From UBA5972 sp964567685 (GTDB lineage Bacteria; Pseudomonadota; Alphaproteobacteria; Rhodobacterales; Rhodobacteraceae), in the NCBI GenBank assembly GCA_964567685.1, contig CAZMNO010000002.1, forward strand, positions 102,144-166,143: a DNA stretch of 64,000 nt, written 5' to 3'. The number at the start of each line of letters is the position of its first letter. Position 1 is the first letter of the stretch. The notes under the pieces are model-generated. The model saw nothing but the letters and a program-made list of their open reading frames with translations, did not search any database and had not been told where the DNA came from. Below, piece by piece: positions 1 to 8,654 of this stretch. Position numbers and translations under genes: made by a program.

Positions 1-150
1 ATTAAGAATGACCGCACTGGCCTGTTTCGTAATCCGTTCGATCACATGCGCAAGGATCGGTTTGCCGCCAAGATCAAGCAGGGCCTTGTCGCCCCCGCCC
101 ATGCGCCGCGAGAGGCCACCTGCCAGTATCAGCGCCGGAATATCAGTCAT
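1..150 (-). CDS. mobA: Molybdenum cofactor guanylyltransferase MobA, N-terminal part only
   Basis: Fifty N-terminal codons are present; the rest of the gene lies beyond the left edge. The start of the protein reads MTDIPALILAGGLSRRMGGG, followed by DKALLDLGGKPIL. This is the LAGGxSxRMGxxDK nucleotide-binding signature of MobA, which adds GMP to molybdopterin to make the bis-MGD cofactor. The ATG at 150 overlaps the last 8 nt of fdhD, so the two are probably translated together. The pairing makes sense because formate dehydrogenase needs both bis-MGD and FdhD-mediated sulfuration. The family call is secure for this fragment, but I cannot judge whether the rest of the gene is intact. Confidence 0.85.
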   Translation of the reverse strand, partial: MTDIPALILAGGLSRRMGGGDKALLDLGGKPILAHVIERITKQASAVILN

Positions 151-1030
151 GTTCCGCCCCTTTGCGATGCCTATGCTTTTCCTCGTCCGTCTCGTTCTCG
201 GGGTCACCATCCCAGATCAGCCTGTCCTCTCCGCACAGGCAGATGAAGCGTTTGCCGCGCATCCGCCCGATCAGCGTCAGCCCGACCTGTTTTGCGATTT
301 CCACGCCCCAGGCAGTAAAGCCGGAACGCGAGACCAACACCGGAATGCCCATCATCGCCGTCTTGATCACCATTTCCGAGGTCAGGCGGCCGGTCGTATA
401 GAGGATCTTGTCCTCAGCCGTCGCTTTCTCGCTGCGCATCCAGCCGGCGATTTTATCAACTGCGTTGTGGCGCCCGACATCCTCCATATACACAAGCGGG
501 CGATCGTCTTTGCACAGAACCGTGCCGTGAATCGCGCCCGCCTCCAGATAAAGGCTGGGGGTCATGTTGATCTTGCGCGCCAGAGCGTAAAGCCAGGAGG
601 TGCGCAGGCTGGCAGCAGGCAGTTGCAGCCCTTCAAGCTCTTCCATGATATCGCCAAAGAGTGTTCCCACGGCGCAGCCACTGGTGAGGGTTTTCTTGCG
701 GAACTTGTCCTCGTAATTGGTTTCGCGAAGGGTGCGCACGACGACGGTTTCCAACTCGTCATCATAGTCAACGGCCGTGACCTCGTCCTGATCAGTCAGC
801 ATGGCCTGATTTTTAAGAAACCCTAGCGCCAGATATTCCGGGTAATCGCCGATCGTCATCGCCGTGACAATCTCCTGGCTGTTCAGGAAAATCGTCAGCG
901 GGCGCTCTTCAATCACCGAAATCTCGCGCGACTCGCCAGACTGGTCGGTTCCGTCAACACGGCGGGTCAGACCATCAGCATTCATGACCGGTGCGATGAT
1001 ATAATCTGATATTTCGGTGCGTTTTCCCAA
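143..1030 (-). CDS. fdhD: FdhD, formate dehydrogenase accessory sulfurtransferase
   Basis: FdhD passes sulfur from a cysteine desulfurase to the Mo-bisMGD cofactor of formate dehydrogenase in the cytoplasm. The conserved block EDVGRHNAVDK and the C-terminal region up to ICLCGEDR support the family. The usual CxxC loop (CGVC in the E. coli protein) reads SGCAVGT here, so only the first cysteine is kept. I chose the TTG start at 1030 because a GAGGAG Shine-Dalgarno sequence sits 4 nt before it. A TTG at 1042 lies upstream of that SD, and an ATG at 985 is another option. The 3' end overlaps the start of mobA. No formate dehydrogenase structural gene is in the window. Confidence 0.88.
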   Translation of the reverse strand: MGKRTEISDYIIAPVMNADGLTRRVDGTDQSGESREISVIEERPLTIFLNSQEIVTAMTIGDYPEYLALGFLKNQAMLTDQDEVTAVDYDDELETVVVRTLRETNYEDKFRKKTLTSGCAVGTLFGDIMEELEGLQLPAASLRTSWLYALARKINMTPSLYLEAGAIHGTVLCKDDRPLVYMEDVGRHNAVDKIAGWMRSEKATAEDKILYTTGRLTSEMVIKTAMMGIPVLVSRSGFTAWGVEIAKQVGLTLIGRMRGKRFICLCGEDRLIWDGDPENETDEEKHRHRKGAEHD

Positions 1031-1088
1031 TAGACTCCTCAAAGCAAATCAGCTTACCCCTGTCTGCAGCCCTATCTAAGGTTTCACA

Positions 1089-1799
1089 ATGACCTTCACC
1101 AACCCCAAATCAGCTTTTGTCGCAGGTTTTCGTGATGGCAGCCCGTTTATTCTGGTGGTGATCCCTTTCGGGACGCTGTTTGGGGTCATCGCAACCGAGG
1201 CCGGACTCAACCTGATCGAAACGATGACCATGACGGTTCTGGTGATTGCCGGGGCGGCACAGGTTACGGCCATTGCGCTGATGCTTGAACATGCGCCGGT
1301 CTTTATCGTTTTGCTGACAGCGCTGGCGGTGAACCTGAGAATGGCCATGTATTCAGCGGCGCTGGTGCCACATTTTGGCAAATCACCGCTCAGGATGCGT
1401 ATCCTGATGTCTTATTTCATGGTCGATCAGGTATTTGCGCTGGCGGTCAAAAAATTCGACGAACAGCCAAAAATGCCGATGCCGCAGAAAACCGCGTATT
1501 ACTTTGGCTCGATCTCGGCCCTGACACCGCTCTGGTATGCGTCTTCTTACATCGGTGCGGTGGCCGGGGGGTCGATACCAGCGGAATATTCGCTCGATTT
1601 CGCCCTTCCGATCTGTTTCATCGCCCTCACTGCGCCGATGATGCGCAGCCTGCCGCATTTCATTGCCGCACTTGTGTCCATCATCGCCGCCCTTTCTCTC
1701 ATCAGGGTGCCTTACAATCTTGGCCTGATCCTTGCGGCAGTTCTGGCGATGATCGCTGGTGCACAGGTCGAACTCTGGCTAAAGCGGCGCGCGTCATGA
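1089..1799 (+). CDS. azlC: AzlC family branched-chain amino acid exporter, large subunit
   Basis: This 236-residue polytopic membrane protein begins with a family-typical stretch, FVAGFRDGSPFILVVIPFGT, followed by several hydrophobic helices. AzlC/BrnF proteins pair with a small AzlD/BrnE subunit to export branched-chain amino acids or related compounds. The partner gene follows with a 4-nt ATGA overlap, which implies translational coupling. The gene is divergent from fdhD, with about 50 nt between them. The exported substrate cannot be read from the sequence. Confidence 0.85.
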   Translation: MTFTNPKSAFVAGFRDGSPFILVVIPFGTLFGVIATEAGLNLIETMTMTVLVIAGAAQVTAIALMLEHAPVFIVLLTALAVNLRMAMYSAALVPHFGKSPLRMRILMSYFMVDQVFALAVKKFDEQPKMPMPQKTAYYFGSISALTPLWYASSYIGAVAGGSIPAEYSLDFALPICFIALTAPMMRSLPHFIAALVSIIAALSLIRVPYNLGLILAAVLAMIAGAQVELWLKRRAS

Positions 1800-2125
1800 T
1801 CACCGACAAACCGACATTGTGGATCGTCATCGCCGGATTGGCGGTTGGCACATATCTTATCCGGTTTTCGTTTCTCGGCCTGCTTGGAGGGCGCGACCTG
1901 CCGGACTGGGTGCTGTTGCATCTGCGCTATGTCGCGGTTGCGGTCATGCCAGGTCTGATCGCGCCGCTGGTCGTCTGGCCCGCAGCAACCGGTGGCAGTC
2001 CGGATACGACCCGCCTCGGTGCAGCCCTGTTTGCCTTTCTGATCGGCATCCTGACCCGCTCTGTAGTTGGCGCGGTCTTTGGTGGGCTGGTCGCCCTTTA
2101 CGGGCTCCAGGTCATTCTCGGCTGA
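1796..2125 (+). CDS. azlD: AzlD family exporter, small subunit
   Basis: A 109-residue membrane protein with about four hydrophobic segments. It contains the family-like stretch GTYLIRFSFLGLLGGRDLP near the N-terminus and an LRYVAVAVMPGLIAPL segment after it. It is the expected small partner of AzlC, and its ATG overlaps the azlC stop codon. The stop codon is followed almost directly by a repeated 3' element at 2129-2166 that also occurs at two other gene ends in this window. Confidence 0.85.
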   Translation: MITDKPTLWIVIAGLAVGTYLIRFSFLGLLGGRDLPDWVLLHLRYVAVAVMPGLIAPLVVWPAATGGSPDTTRLGAALFAFLIGILTRSVVGAVFGGLVALYGLQVILG

Positions 2126-2128
2126 CCC

Positions 2129-2166
2129 GCCTTCTCTTTTTGCAAAATATCCCCGCCGGAAGCTCC
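2129..2166 (+). repeat. Dispersed 3'-end element, copy 1
   Basis: Directly after the azlD stop there is a CTTCTCTTTTT pyrimidine run, then AAAATATCCCCGCCGGA and AGCTCC. The same order of blocks follows the stop codons of ribD (41017-41052, read on the minus strand) and the DUF6476 gene (55421-55457, minus strand). Being placed right behind stop codons suggests a transcript-end or 3' UTR role. It has no strong hairpin of its own beyond the short CCGCCGGAGG-type core. Confidence 0.6.
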
Positions 2167-2175
2167 GACCCCTGC

Positions 2176-2634
2176 CTAAAGCGGCAGGGCCGTGGTATTG
2201 GAGACGGTGCGCAGAGCAAAGGACGAATGCATCTGCGCCACCCCAGGCAGGCGCGCCAGATAGCGGCGGTGAATTCGGGCAAAATCATCGGTATCCCGCG
2301 CCACCACTTTCAGGAGGTAGTCCGCAGTCCCTGCCATCAGATGGCATTCCAGAACATCCGGTATACGTGCAACCTCTTTTTCAAATGCTTCCAGCACCTC
2401 ATCCGCCTGGCCTGACAGCGTGATTTCCACAAACACCGTCGAGCGGCGATCAAGCTCGCGCGGATCAAGCAGCGCGACATAGCCGGTGATCACCTTGTTC
2501 TTTTCAAGCCGCTGCACCCGCCGATGGCAGGCCGATGGAGACAGATTGATCTGCTCTGCCAACTCGGCATTGGTCATGCGCCCCTGTTTCTGCAACACGG
2601 CTAGGATTCGGCGGTCTGTCTGATCAATCTCCAT
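2176..2634 (-). CDS. Lrp/AsnC family transcriptional regulator, probable regulator of ald
   Basis: A 152-residue protein with an N-terminal winged helix-turn-helix (from IDQTDRRILAVLQKQGRMTN through SPSACHRRVQRLEK) and a C-terminal RAM-type effector domain. It is divergent from alanine dehydrogenase across a 146-nt gap, the usual arrangement for AldR-type Lrp regulators that activate ald in response to alanine. I use the ATG at 2634 because the AAGGA sequence at 2646-2650 is better spaced for it than for the GTG at 2643. The intervening DNA is AT-rich and probably holds both promoters and Lrp sites, but I cannot define a clean operator by eye. Confidence 0.88.
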   Translation of the reverse strand: MEIDQTDRRILAVLQKQGRMTNAELAEQINLSPSACHRRVQRLEKNKVITGYVALLDPRELDRRSTVFVEITLSGQADEVLEAFEKEVARIPDVLECHLMAGTADYLLKVVARDTDDFARIHRRYLARLPGVAQMHSSFALRTVSNTTALPL

Positions 2635-2780
2635 TTTTCGCACATTCCTTGCTCAAATCTGGCTAATATTCGTCAAATCTATCATGAATACCCCCTGATT
2701 ACACTGAAATTTGCAAAGCTATTTCCCCGAGCTTCCGGCAAGATCGCTCTATCGTTACGGCAGGTAGTGGAGAATCTGAA

Positions 2781-3899
2781 ATGCTGATCGGTTGCCCGAA
2801 AGAGATCAAGAACCAGGAATACCGGGTCGGCATGACCCCGATGGCCGCACAGGAGGCGATAAGCCGGGGCCATAGTGTGATCATTGAATCCGGTGCCGGT
2901 GCCGGTGCGGGATTTCCCGATGAGGATTACACCGGCATCGGTGCCGAAATCGTCGAGACCGCGGCAGAGATTTTCAAGCGCGCGGAAATGGTCGTCAAGG
3001 TGAAGGAACCCCAGGCGGTTGAGCGCAAGCAGCTAAGCGAAGGGCAGATCCTGTTCACCTATCTCCACCTCGCACCCGATCCCGCGCAGACCCAAGACCT
3101 TTTGGAAAGTGGCGTGACAGCCATTGCCTATGAAACCGTCACCGACCGCAACGGCGGCCTGCCCCTCTTGGCCCCGATGTCCGAAGTGGCAGGCAGGCTT
3201 GCCCCGCAGGTCGGTTCCTGGACCCTGCAAAAAGCCAATGGCGGGCGCGGTGTGCTGATGGGCGGCGTTCCTGGTGTTGGCCCGGCACGGGTCGTGGTGA
3301 TCGGTGGTGGGGTTGTTGGCACTCACGCTGCGCGCATTGCCGCCGGAATGGGTGCGAATGTCACCGTTCTGGATATGTCGATGCCGCGCATGCGCTACCT
3401 TGATGATGTGTTCGGGCACCAGTTCAAAACCCGCTACGCCTCCAAAGGCAACACACAGGAACTGATCACCCGGGCCGATATGGTCATCGGGGCGGTGCTG
3501 GTTCCGGGTGCGGCTGCGCCCAAGCTGGTCAGCCGTGCGGACCTGTCAACCATGATGCCGGGGGCGGCGATTGTTGATGTTGCGATCGATCAGGGCGGCT
3601 GCTTTGAAACCTCAAAGGCGACCACTCATGACGATCCGATCTACGAGGTCGACGGCATCATGCACTATTGCGTCGCCAACATGCCGGGCGCAGTTGCCCG
3701 CACCTCAACCATCGCCCTTGGCAATGCCACCATGCCCTTCATGCTGGCATTGGCTGACAAAGGCTGGCGGCAGGCTTGCGAAGATGACGAGCACCTGCTG
3801 AACGGGCTGAACACCCATGCGGGTCACCTGACCTACTTTGCCGTTGGCAAGGCGCTGGGGCTTGACGTGATGTCGCCCGCGCTGGCGTTGAAGAAATAA
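2781..3899 (+). CDS. ald: Alanine dehydrogenase
   Basis: A 372-residue protein, the normal length for Ald, which catalyses NAD-dependent interconversion of L-alanine with pyruvate and ammonia. It opens with MLIGCPKEIKNQEYRVGMTP, and has the VKVKEPQ lysine region, the FTYLHLAPD histidine region and a Rossmann motif VVVIGGGVVGTHAA. The upstream Lrp-type gene is its likely regulator. A strong inverted repeat follows the stop codon. Confidence 0.96.
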   Translation: MLIGCPKEIKNQEYRVGMTPMAAQEAISRGHSVIIESGAGAGAGFPDEDYTGIGAEIVETAAEIFKRAEMVVKVKEPQAVERKQLSEGQILFTYLHLAPDPAQTQDLLESGVTAIAYETVTDRNGGLPLLAPMSEVAGRLAPQVGSWTLQKANGGRGVLMGGVPGVGPARVVVIGGGVVGTHAARIAAGMGANVTVLDMSMPRMRYLDDVFGHQFKTRYASKGNTQELITRADMVIGAVLVPGAAAPKLVSRADLSTMMPGAAIVDVAIDQGGCFETSKATTHDDPIYEVDGIMHYCVANMPGAVARTSTIALGNATMPFMLALADKGWRQACEDDEHLLNGLNTHAGHLTYFAVGKALGLDVMSPALALKK

Positions 3900-3905
3900 C
3901 GAAGG

Positions 3906-3946
3906 GGCCTGTCCGGTTCTGGCATAAGAACTGAACCGGGCAGGCC
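3906..3946 (+). terminator. Probable ald transcription terminator hairpin
   Basis: Seven bases after the ald stop codon, arms GGCCTGTCCGGTTC (3906-3919) and GAACCGGGCAGGCC (3933-3946) form a 14-bp stem with a single G-T pair and a 13-nt loop. There is no clear T-run after it, so termination efficiency is uncertain. Confidence 0.65.
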
Positions 3947-4229
3947 ATTCGTGGTAAAGACCCGCCTTTTCTGACGTGGTTAAAACGCCTTTTTTGCCAA
4001 CGACCCATTTCGTTGACATAATCAGTGTCCATTTGAAACGGCTGCATATAATGCAGCGCCTCCATCCAACAAAACCAATCCGCACGCAACAAATTGCAAA
4101 GGCCCCCGCACCCCGTCCCTGTGCATGACGGCAATGTGCGGCTCTGTGACTAACCGGCCAATATCAGGTCTGGGCAGAATACCACCGTTTCAAAGAGATA
4201 TCGAAGGGTTCAGAAAAGAGGCCGTCGCC
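3947..4229. other. Intergenic stretch between ald and a convergent membrane-protein gene
   Basis: I find no convincing gene here. The stretch carries an AT-richer patch with a TTGACA at 4013-4018 and a TATAAT at 4047-4052, but these are 28 bp apart and do not make a normal promoter. A short RNA cannot be excluded, but nothing in the sequence positively supports one. Confidence 0.4.
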
Positions 4230-5264
4230 TCAGTTAAACGTACCGGCAACCCGGCCGAGCAGCATGAATGCCCGCGCCGTGCGGGTTTCCCCCATCTCCG
4301 TCAGTTCCTGATCCGAAGCATTCGCCTCAAAATCAGTCAGAACCAGATCGAACTGGCGCAGGAAATGATGTGCTGCATCACGAAAAACAGGGTCCTGTTT
4401 CATGCGCCCACCCGTCAATGCCAGACAGGAACGGTCACGAATGCCGCCAAGACCGGCGATAACGGGGCCGCGATCACCCTTGGCAAAGCGCCGCCAGGTT
4501 TCAGCGCGCGGGCGGTCGGGGCGCAGATCGTCCATGTAAATGCCGTCTTGCGACAACAGGGTCAGGATATCCTGCGAAGCCCGGATCATCTTAGCAATGT
4601 CACGATCTTCCAGGGCGCGGCGCAGGGTGCGGAACCCCTCGCGGTCGGTTTCGTTTTCCGGGAAATTCATTGCCCTGATAAACTCGGCAATCGTGATCGG
4701 TTCCATCAACTCGCTGGAAGGTGTGCCCAGCGCCAGCAAAGGCTGTTCGGTTGTATCCTCGCTGGGTTTTTTACTCAGCGCCGCTTTGGTCGTGCTGACC
4801 TCCTGCGCCACGGGTTCCCGCCGCGAGGCAAATGTCGCAATCGCCGTCTCGGTCTGTTTCTGCGAGGCCGCGATCTCGCCCAGCTGTTTTTCTAGCGAAG
4901 GTTTCACACTTTGCCCGGCGGTTTGCTGCTGGGTCACATAGGCATGGCGCATCGCATCGATCGAGGATTGCAACCTTGCTGCCTCTTCGCGCATGACCTT
5001 GGCGGTTTTGGCGCCCGCACTGGCAACCCAGATCAATCCGATGGGCAACAGGATCGACACCATCGTCATAACGAATGTCATCGGATTGAAACCGGGGGTG
5101 TTTTCGTCGGACGATATCCCGATAAAGAGCCAGAAACCGGCGACAACAGCGACCCAGATCAGGCTCAGAACCGCGGCAATAATGTCGGAAAGTTCAACAC
5201 GATTGCGCACCTGCCGACCGTATATTCCAAGGTCGAGCGGAGCTTCGGGTTTTCCTGAATCCAT
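4230..5264 (-). CDS. Membrane-anchored coiled-coil protein of unknown function
   Basis: A 344-residue protein with a short cytosolic N-terminus and two transmembrane segments near residues 28-52 and 62-85. Next comes a long charged, glutamine- and alanine-rich stretch likely to form a coiled coil (about residues 85-170). The C-terminal half looks globular and helical, with the motifs IAEFIRAMNFPENETDREGF and LVLTDFEANASDQELTEMGE. I do not recognise a named family. Proteins like this are common in Rhodobacteraceae. It is downstream of greA on the same strand, about 100 nt away. Confidence 0.7.
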   Translation of the reverse strand: MDSGKPEAPLDLGIYGRQVRNRVELSDIIAAVLSLIWVAVVAGFWLFIGISSDENTPGFNPMTFVMTMVSILLPIGLIWVASAGAKTAKVMREEAARLQSSIDAMRHAYVTQQQTAGQSVKPSLEKQLGEIAASQKQTETAIATFASRREPVAQEVSTTKAALSKKPSEDTTEQPLLALGTPSSELMEPITIAEFIRAMNFPENETDREGFRTLRRALEDRDIAKMIRASQDILTLLSQDGIYMDDLRPDRPRAETWRRFAKGDRGPVIAGLGGIRDRSCLALTGGRMKQDPVFRDAAHHFLRQFDLVLTDFEANASDQELTEMGETRTARAFMLLGRVAGTFN

Positions 5265-5370
5265 GGCGTAACTGCCTTAGGGGATGGTCATCACTGACAA
5301 TCTCGCACTGGTTTCAGGAAAAATCCACCGGTGCAAGCCATTTTTCCGCGCGAAAGACTGCCACAAGCGT

Positions 5371-5841
5371 TCAGATAAACTTCACACTGAGGATTTCGTA
5401 GCTTTTTGTGCCCCCGGGCGTGTTCACCTCGACGGAGTCACCCTCTTCCTTGCCAATCAGTGCCCGTGCGATGGGTGATTTGATGTTGAGCAGGCCTTTT
5501 TCAATATCAGCTTCGGGTTCACCAACGATCTGAAAGGTTTTCTCTTCATCGGTGTCTTCATCCGCCAGTTCGACTGTGGCACCGAACTTGATCGCTCCAT
5601 TAAGCTTGGTAACGTCGATCACCTGAGCCAGTCCGATCAGCCCTTCAAGCTCTTTGATCCGGCCTTCGATATGGCTCTGCTGTTCGCGTGCCGCGTGGTA
5701 TTCGGCATTTTCCGACAAGTCGCCATGCTCGCGCGCCTCTGCTATCGCCCGGATCACGGCAGGCCGTTCAACCGATTTCAGGTTTTTCAGCTCTTTGTCC
5801 ATGGCTTTGTAGCCCTGGGGTGTGACGGGGATCTTTTCCAT
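5371..5841 (-). CDS. greA: Transcription elongation factor GreA
   Basis: A 156-residue protein of standard GreA length. The N-terminal antiparallel coiled coil carries the acidic tip (EAREHGDLSENAEYHAAREQ) that reaches into the RNA polymerase secondary channel and promotes cleavage of backtracked RNA. The C-terminal FKBP-like domain ends with SPIARALIGKEEGDSVEVNT. The upstream gap (5842-6054) is shared with a divergent AhpD-like gene. Confidence 0.96.
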   Translation of the reverse strand: MEKIPVTPQGYKAMDKELKNLKSVERPAVIRAIAEAREHGDLSENAEYHAAREQQSHIEGRIKELEGLIGLAQVIDVTKLNGAIKFGATVELADEDTDEEKTFQIVGEPEADIEKGLLNIKSPIARALIGKEEGDSVEVNTPGGTKSYEILSVKFI

Positions 5842-6054
5842 TTCGCCCGGATCGTCCTTGTCTGGTTTCTCGAACGCCGAACATAGGATTTGCGCTGGCG
5901 AAGGGCAAGGGATTCTATCGCCAATTGCAGCCGCCGCGGGACCTGCCCGTATTGATTCCTATTCGACCGAATGGTGCGTTTTCGGAAAACATTGATGGAC
6001 AGAGGCTTTGTCGGTTAGCCTTCTTGTGTTGAGTGCAAAGGATTCGAGTCGCCG

Positions 6055-6639
6055 ATGGCATTTTTCCCCTCCCTCCCAGAAGACGCCCATCTGTCCGATC
6101 TGTTTCAGCGATTTCCCGACAATGCGGGGCCGTTGATGGTCTACCTTGAGGGTATCCTGCGTTCCGAAGGGGTTTTTTCAATCGGCGAGCGCGAGCTGAT
6201 CGCGGCCTATGTCTCGGGCCTCAATGCCTGCACTTTCTGTTATGGATCGCACCGCGTCTATTCCGAGATTTTCGGTCTGCCGCGCGGAACCGTTGATGCC
6301 CTGCTGCGCGATATTGAAGGTGCAGAGATCAGCGACAAAATGAAACCGGTTCTGCACTATGTGAAAAAGCTCAACACCCTGCCGTCACGACTGACCCAGG
6401 CCGATGCGGATGCCGTGTTTGCGGTGGGCTGGACCGAGCGGGCCCTGTTTGAAGCGATCCAGGTCTCAGCCGCCTTCAACATGATGAACCGCATCGTCGA
6501 AGGTGCCGGCGTAACCTTTGATTATGACAAAAACGATGATGTGCGACGCGAGCTCAGAAATCGTCGCCAGCACTCCTATCTCGATTTCGGTCGCCGTCTC
6601 GGGGTGATCCCGCCGGAAGATGAGTCACTGAATGTCTGA
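6055..6639 (+). CDS. Carboxymuconolactone decarboxylase / AhpD-like protein
   Basis: A 194-residue protein of the AhpD-fold family, often annotated as uncharacterised peroxidase-related enzyme. The redox motif is clear: NACTFCYGSHR, a CxxC followed by histidine, at about residues 58-69. Such proteins use the cysteine pair for alkylhydroperoxidase-type or other thiol chemistry. The substrate is not evident. It is divergent from greA, and the promoter region contains GATTC and GAGTC (GANTC-type) sites at 6041-6050. Confidence 0.82.
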   Translation: MAFFPSLPEDAHLSDLFQRFPDNAGPLMVYLEGILRSEGVFSIGERELIAAYVSGLNACTFCYGSHRVYSEIFGLPRGTVDALLRDIEGAEISDKMKPVLHYVKKLNTLPSRLTQADADAVFAVGWTERALFEAIQVSAAFNMMNRIVEGAGVTFDYDKNDDVRRELRNRRQHSYLDFGRRLGVIPPEDESLNV

Positions 6640-6765
6640 CAGTCACAAGGCGGCGCTGGTTCCTGAATCTGCGCATTGTTGATCTGACAAGCCGATTTCC
6701 CACCCAAAGACCTGTAATCGGCCTTGTTTCCAACAGAAAACTCCAATTCTGCCGTTTGGTCCCGA

Positions 6766-6794
6766 TTGACCTGACCCCGCGCCTTGTCTAGGCA
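6766..6794 (+). promoter_or_regulatory. Candidate sigma-70 promoter for ETF-QO
   Basis: TTGACC at 6766-6771 and TAGGCA at 6789-6794 are separated by 17 bp and lie about 65 nt before the start codon of the ETF-QO gene. The -35 is good and the -10 is weak. Confidence 0.4.
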
Positions 6795-6857
6795 TAGCCG
6801 AGTTGAAAAAGCACGTGATCCGAGACAGGAGTCCGGGGTGAAAAAAGGGGATGGCTC

Positions 6858-8513
6858 ATGGCCGATATTGAACGCGAGTCGATGGAATATGATGTTGTCA
6901 TCGTGGGTGCAGGCCCCGCCGGTCTGTCGGCGGCCATTCGGCTCAAGCAACTCAGCGAAGACCTTAATGTCGTGGTGCTGGAAAAAGGCTCTGAGGTCGG
7001 CGCCCACATTCTTTCCGGCGCGGTGCTTGACCTTGTCGGCCTTGACGCCCTGATCCCCGATTGGAAAGACCGCGGCGCGCCGATCAAGGTCAAGGTCAAG
7101 AAAGACAATTTCCTGATGCTGGGGCCGGCCGGTTCGATCCGCATCCCCAACTTCCCCATGCCGCCTTTGATGAACAACCACGGCAAATATATTGTCTCGA
7201 TGGCCAATGTCTGCCGCTGGATGGCCGAGCAGGCCGAAGAGATGGGTGTGGAAATCTTCCCCGGAATGGCCTGTTCCGAGCTTGTCTTCGGCGACAACGG
7301 CGAAGTCAAAGGCGTGGTGGCCGGTGAGTTCGGCAAAAACCCCGACGGCACCCCCGGCCCCTCATACGAGCCCGGCATGGAATTGCATGGCAAATATGTT
7401 TTCCTCTCAGAAGGTGTGCGCGGCTCGCTTGCCAAGGAAGTGATCGCAAAATACGACCTGCAAGCCGGCAAGGATGTACAGAAATTCGGCATCGGCATGA
7501 AGGAAATCTGGGAGATCAGGCCGGAAAACCACTCCGAAGGCACGGTGACCCACACCATGGGTTGGCCCCTTGGCGGCAATGCCGGTGGCGGCTCGTTCAT
7601 CTATCATCTGGAAAACAACCAGATCTATATCGGCTTCGTTGTCCATCTGAACTACAAGAACCCGCATCTCTTTCCATACATGGAATTCCAGCGCTTCAAG
7701 CATCACCCGGATGTGGCGAAGATTCTGGAAGGCGGCAAGCGGGTTGCCTATGGCGCACGGGTGATTTCCGAAGGTGGCTGGCAGTCGATCCCGAAAGTAG
7801 TCTTCCCCGGCGGCGCACTGCTCGGTTGCTCGGCAGGGCTGGTCAATGTGCCCCGGATCAAAGGCAACCATAACGCCATGCTAAGCGGTAAAGCAGCCGC
7901 CGAAGCAGCCTATGCCGCCATCAATGACGGGCGCGGCGGCGATGAGCTGACCGCTTACGAGACCGACCTGCGCTCAGGCCCCATCGCCAAGGATCTGAAA
8001 CGGGTGCGCAACGTCAAACCGCTCTGGTCGAAATTCGGCATGCTGCCTTCGCTGGTTCTCGGTGGCCTTGACATGTGGGTTGCCAACCTGACGGGCTGGA
8101 ACCCGTTTGGCACGCTCAAGCACGGCAAAACCGATGCCGCCGCGACCGAACCTGCGGACAGGCACAAGATCATCGAATACCCGAAAGCCGATGGCGTTCT
8201 GTCCTTTGACCGCCTGACCAATGTCAGCTTTTCGGCAACCAACCACGAGGAAGAGCAGCCCTGCCATTTGCAACTGGCCGATCCCGATCTGCCGATCGCG
8301 GTTAACCTGCCTAAATACGCTGAACCCGCCCAACGCTACTGTCCCGCCGGTGTCTACGAAATCCTGCGCGACGATGACGGATCAAACCCACGCTTCCAGA
8401 TCAATGCGCAGAACTGTGTGCATTGCAAAACCTGCGATATCAAGGATCCGAGCCAGAACATCACATGGAAAAGCCCACAAGGCGGCGAGGGGCCGAATTA
8501 TCCGAATATGTAA
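6858..8513 (+). CDS. Electron transfer flavoprotein-ubiquinone oxidoreductase (ETF-QO)
   Basis: A 551-residue enzyme that passes electrons from reduced ETF (fatty acid, amino acid and choline oxidation) to ubiquinone at the inner membrane. The N-terminal FAD motif is VVIVGAGPAGLSAAIRLKQL. The C-terminal [4Fe-4S] ferredoxin domain uses Cys at about 495, 520, 523 and 526 (YCPAGVYE and NCVHCKTCDIKDPSQNITW). The length is normal and the gene is intact. Its last 25 codons recur as two degenerate fragments downstream (12042-12145 and 12979-13060), so the 3' end of this gene marks the left border of an accessory segment. Confidence 0.96.
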   Translation: MADIERESMEYDVVIVGAGPAGLSAAIRLKQLSEDLNVVVLEKGSEVGAHILSGAVLDLVGLDALIPDWKDRGAPIKVKVKKDNFLMLGPAGSIRIPNFPMPPLMNNHGKYIVSMANVCRWMAEQAEEMGVEIFPGMACSELVFGDNGEVKGVVAGEFGKNPDGTPGPSYEPGMELHGKYVFLSEGVRGSLAKEVIAKYDLQAGKDVQKFGIGMKEIWEIRPENHSEGTVTHTMGWPLGGNAGGGSFIYHLENNQIYIGFVVHLNYKNPHLFPYMEFQRFKHHPDVAKILEGGKRVAYGARVISEGGWQSIPKVVFPGGALLGCSAGLVNVPRIKGNHNAMLSGKAAAEAAYAAINDGRGGDELTAYETDLRSGPIAKDLKRVRNVKPLWSKFGMLPSLVLGGLDMWVANLTGWNPFGTLKHGKTDAAATEPADRHKIIEYPKADGVLSFDRLTNVSFSATNHEEEQPCHLQLADPDLPIAVNLPKYAEPAQRYCPAGVYEILRDDDGSNPRFQINAQNCVHCKTCDIKDPSQNITWKSPQGGEGPNYPNM

Positions 8514-8525
8514 GGGTTCAGCTGT

Positions 8526-8612
8526 CGCGAAGACAGTTGGCCAACGCCTGATTTGCGCCAGACTTGCAGAAGTTTGGCACCTCGCGAATGTTGGAAATCA
8601 GCCAACTTCGCG
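8526..8612. repeat. Long-spaced imperfect inverted repeat after ETF-QO
   Basis: The arms are CGCGAAG-ACA-GTTGGC at 8526-8541 and GCCAACTTCGCG at 8601-8612, separated by about 60 nt. It sits between the ETF-QO stop codon and the first gene of the accessory segment. It could be a transcript-end structure or a relic of the junction. Confidence 0.4.
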
Positions 8613-8654
8613 CAGATCGATTGCCCGCATCCCGCAACGCAGAGGATATAAACC

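Noticed and set aside
8..826. Plus-strand open frame of about 270 codons
   Set aside because: It is antisense to fdhD and mobA, whose motifs are unambiguous, and it has no recognisable protein features.
4013..4052. TTGACA and TATAAT upstream of nothing obvious
   Set aside because: The two hexamers are 28 bp apart and no plus-strand gene follows, so this is not a credible promoter.
4125..4895. Plus-strand open frame overlapping the coiled-coil membrane protein gene
   Set aside because: It is antisense to a gene with clear membrane helices and a coiled coil, and it contains no motif.
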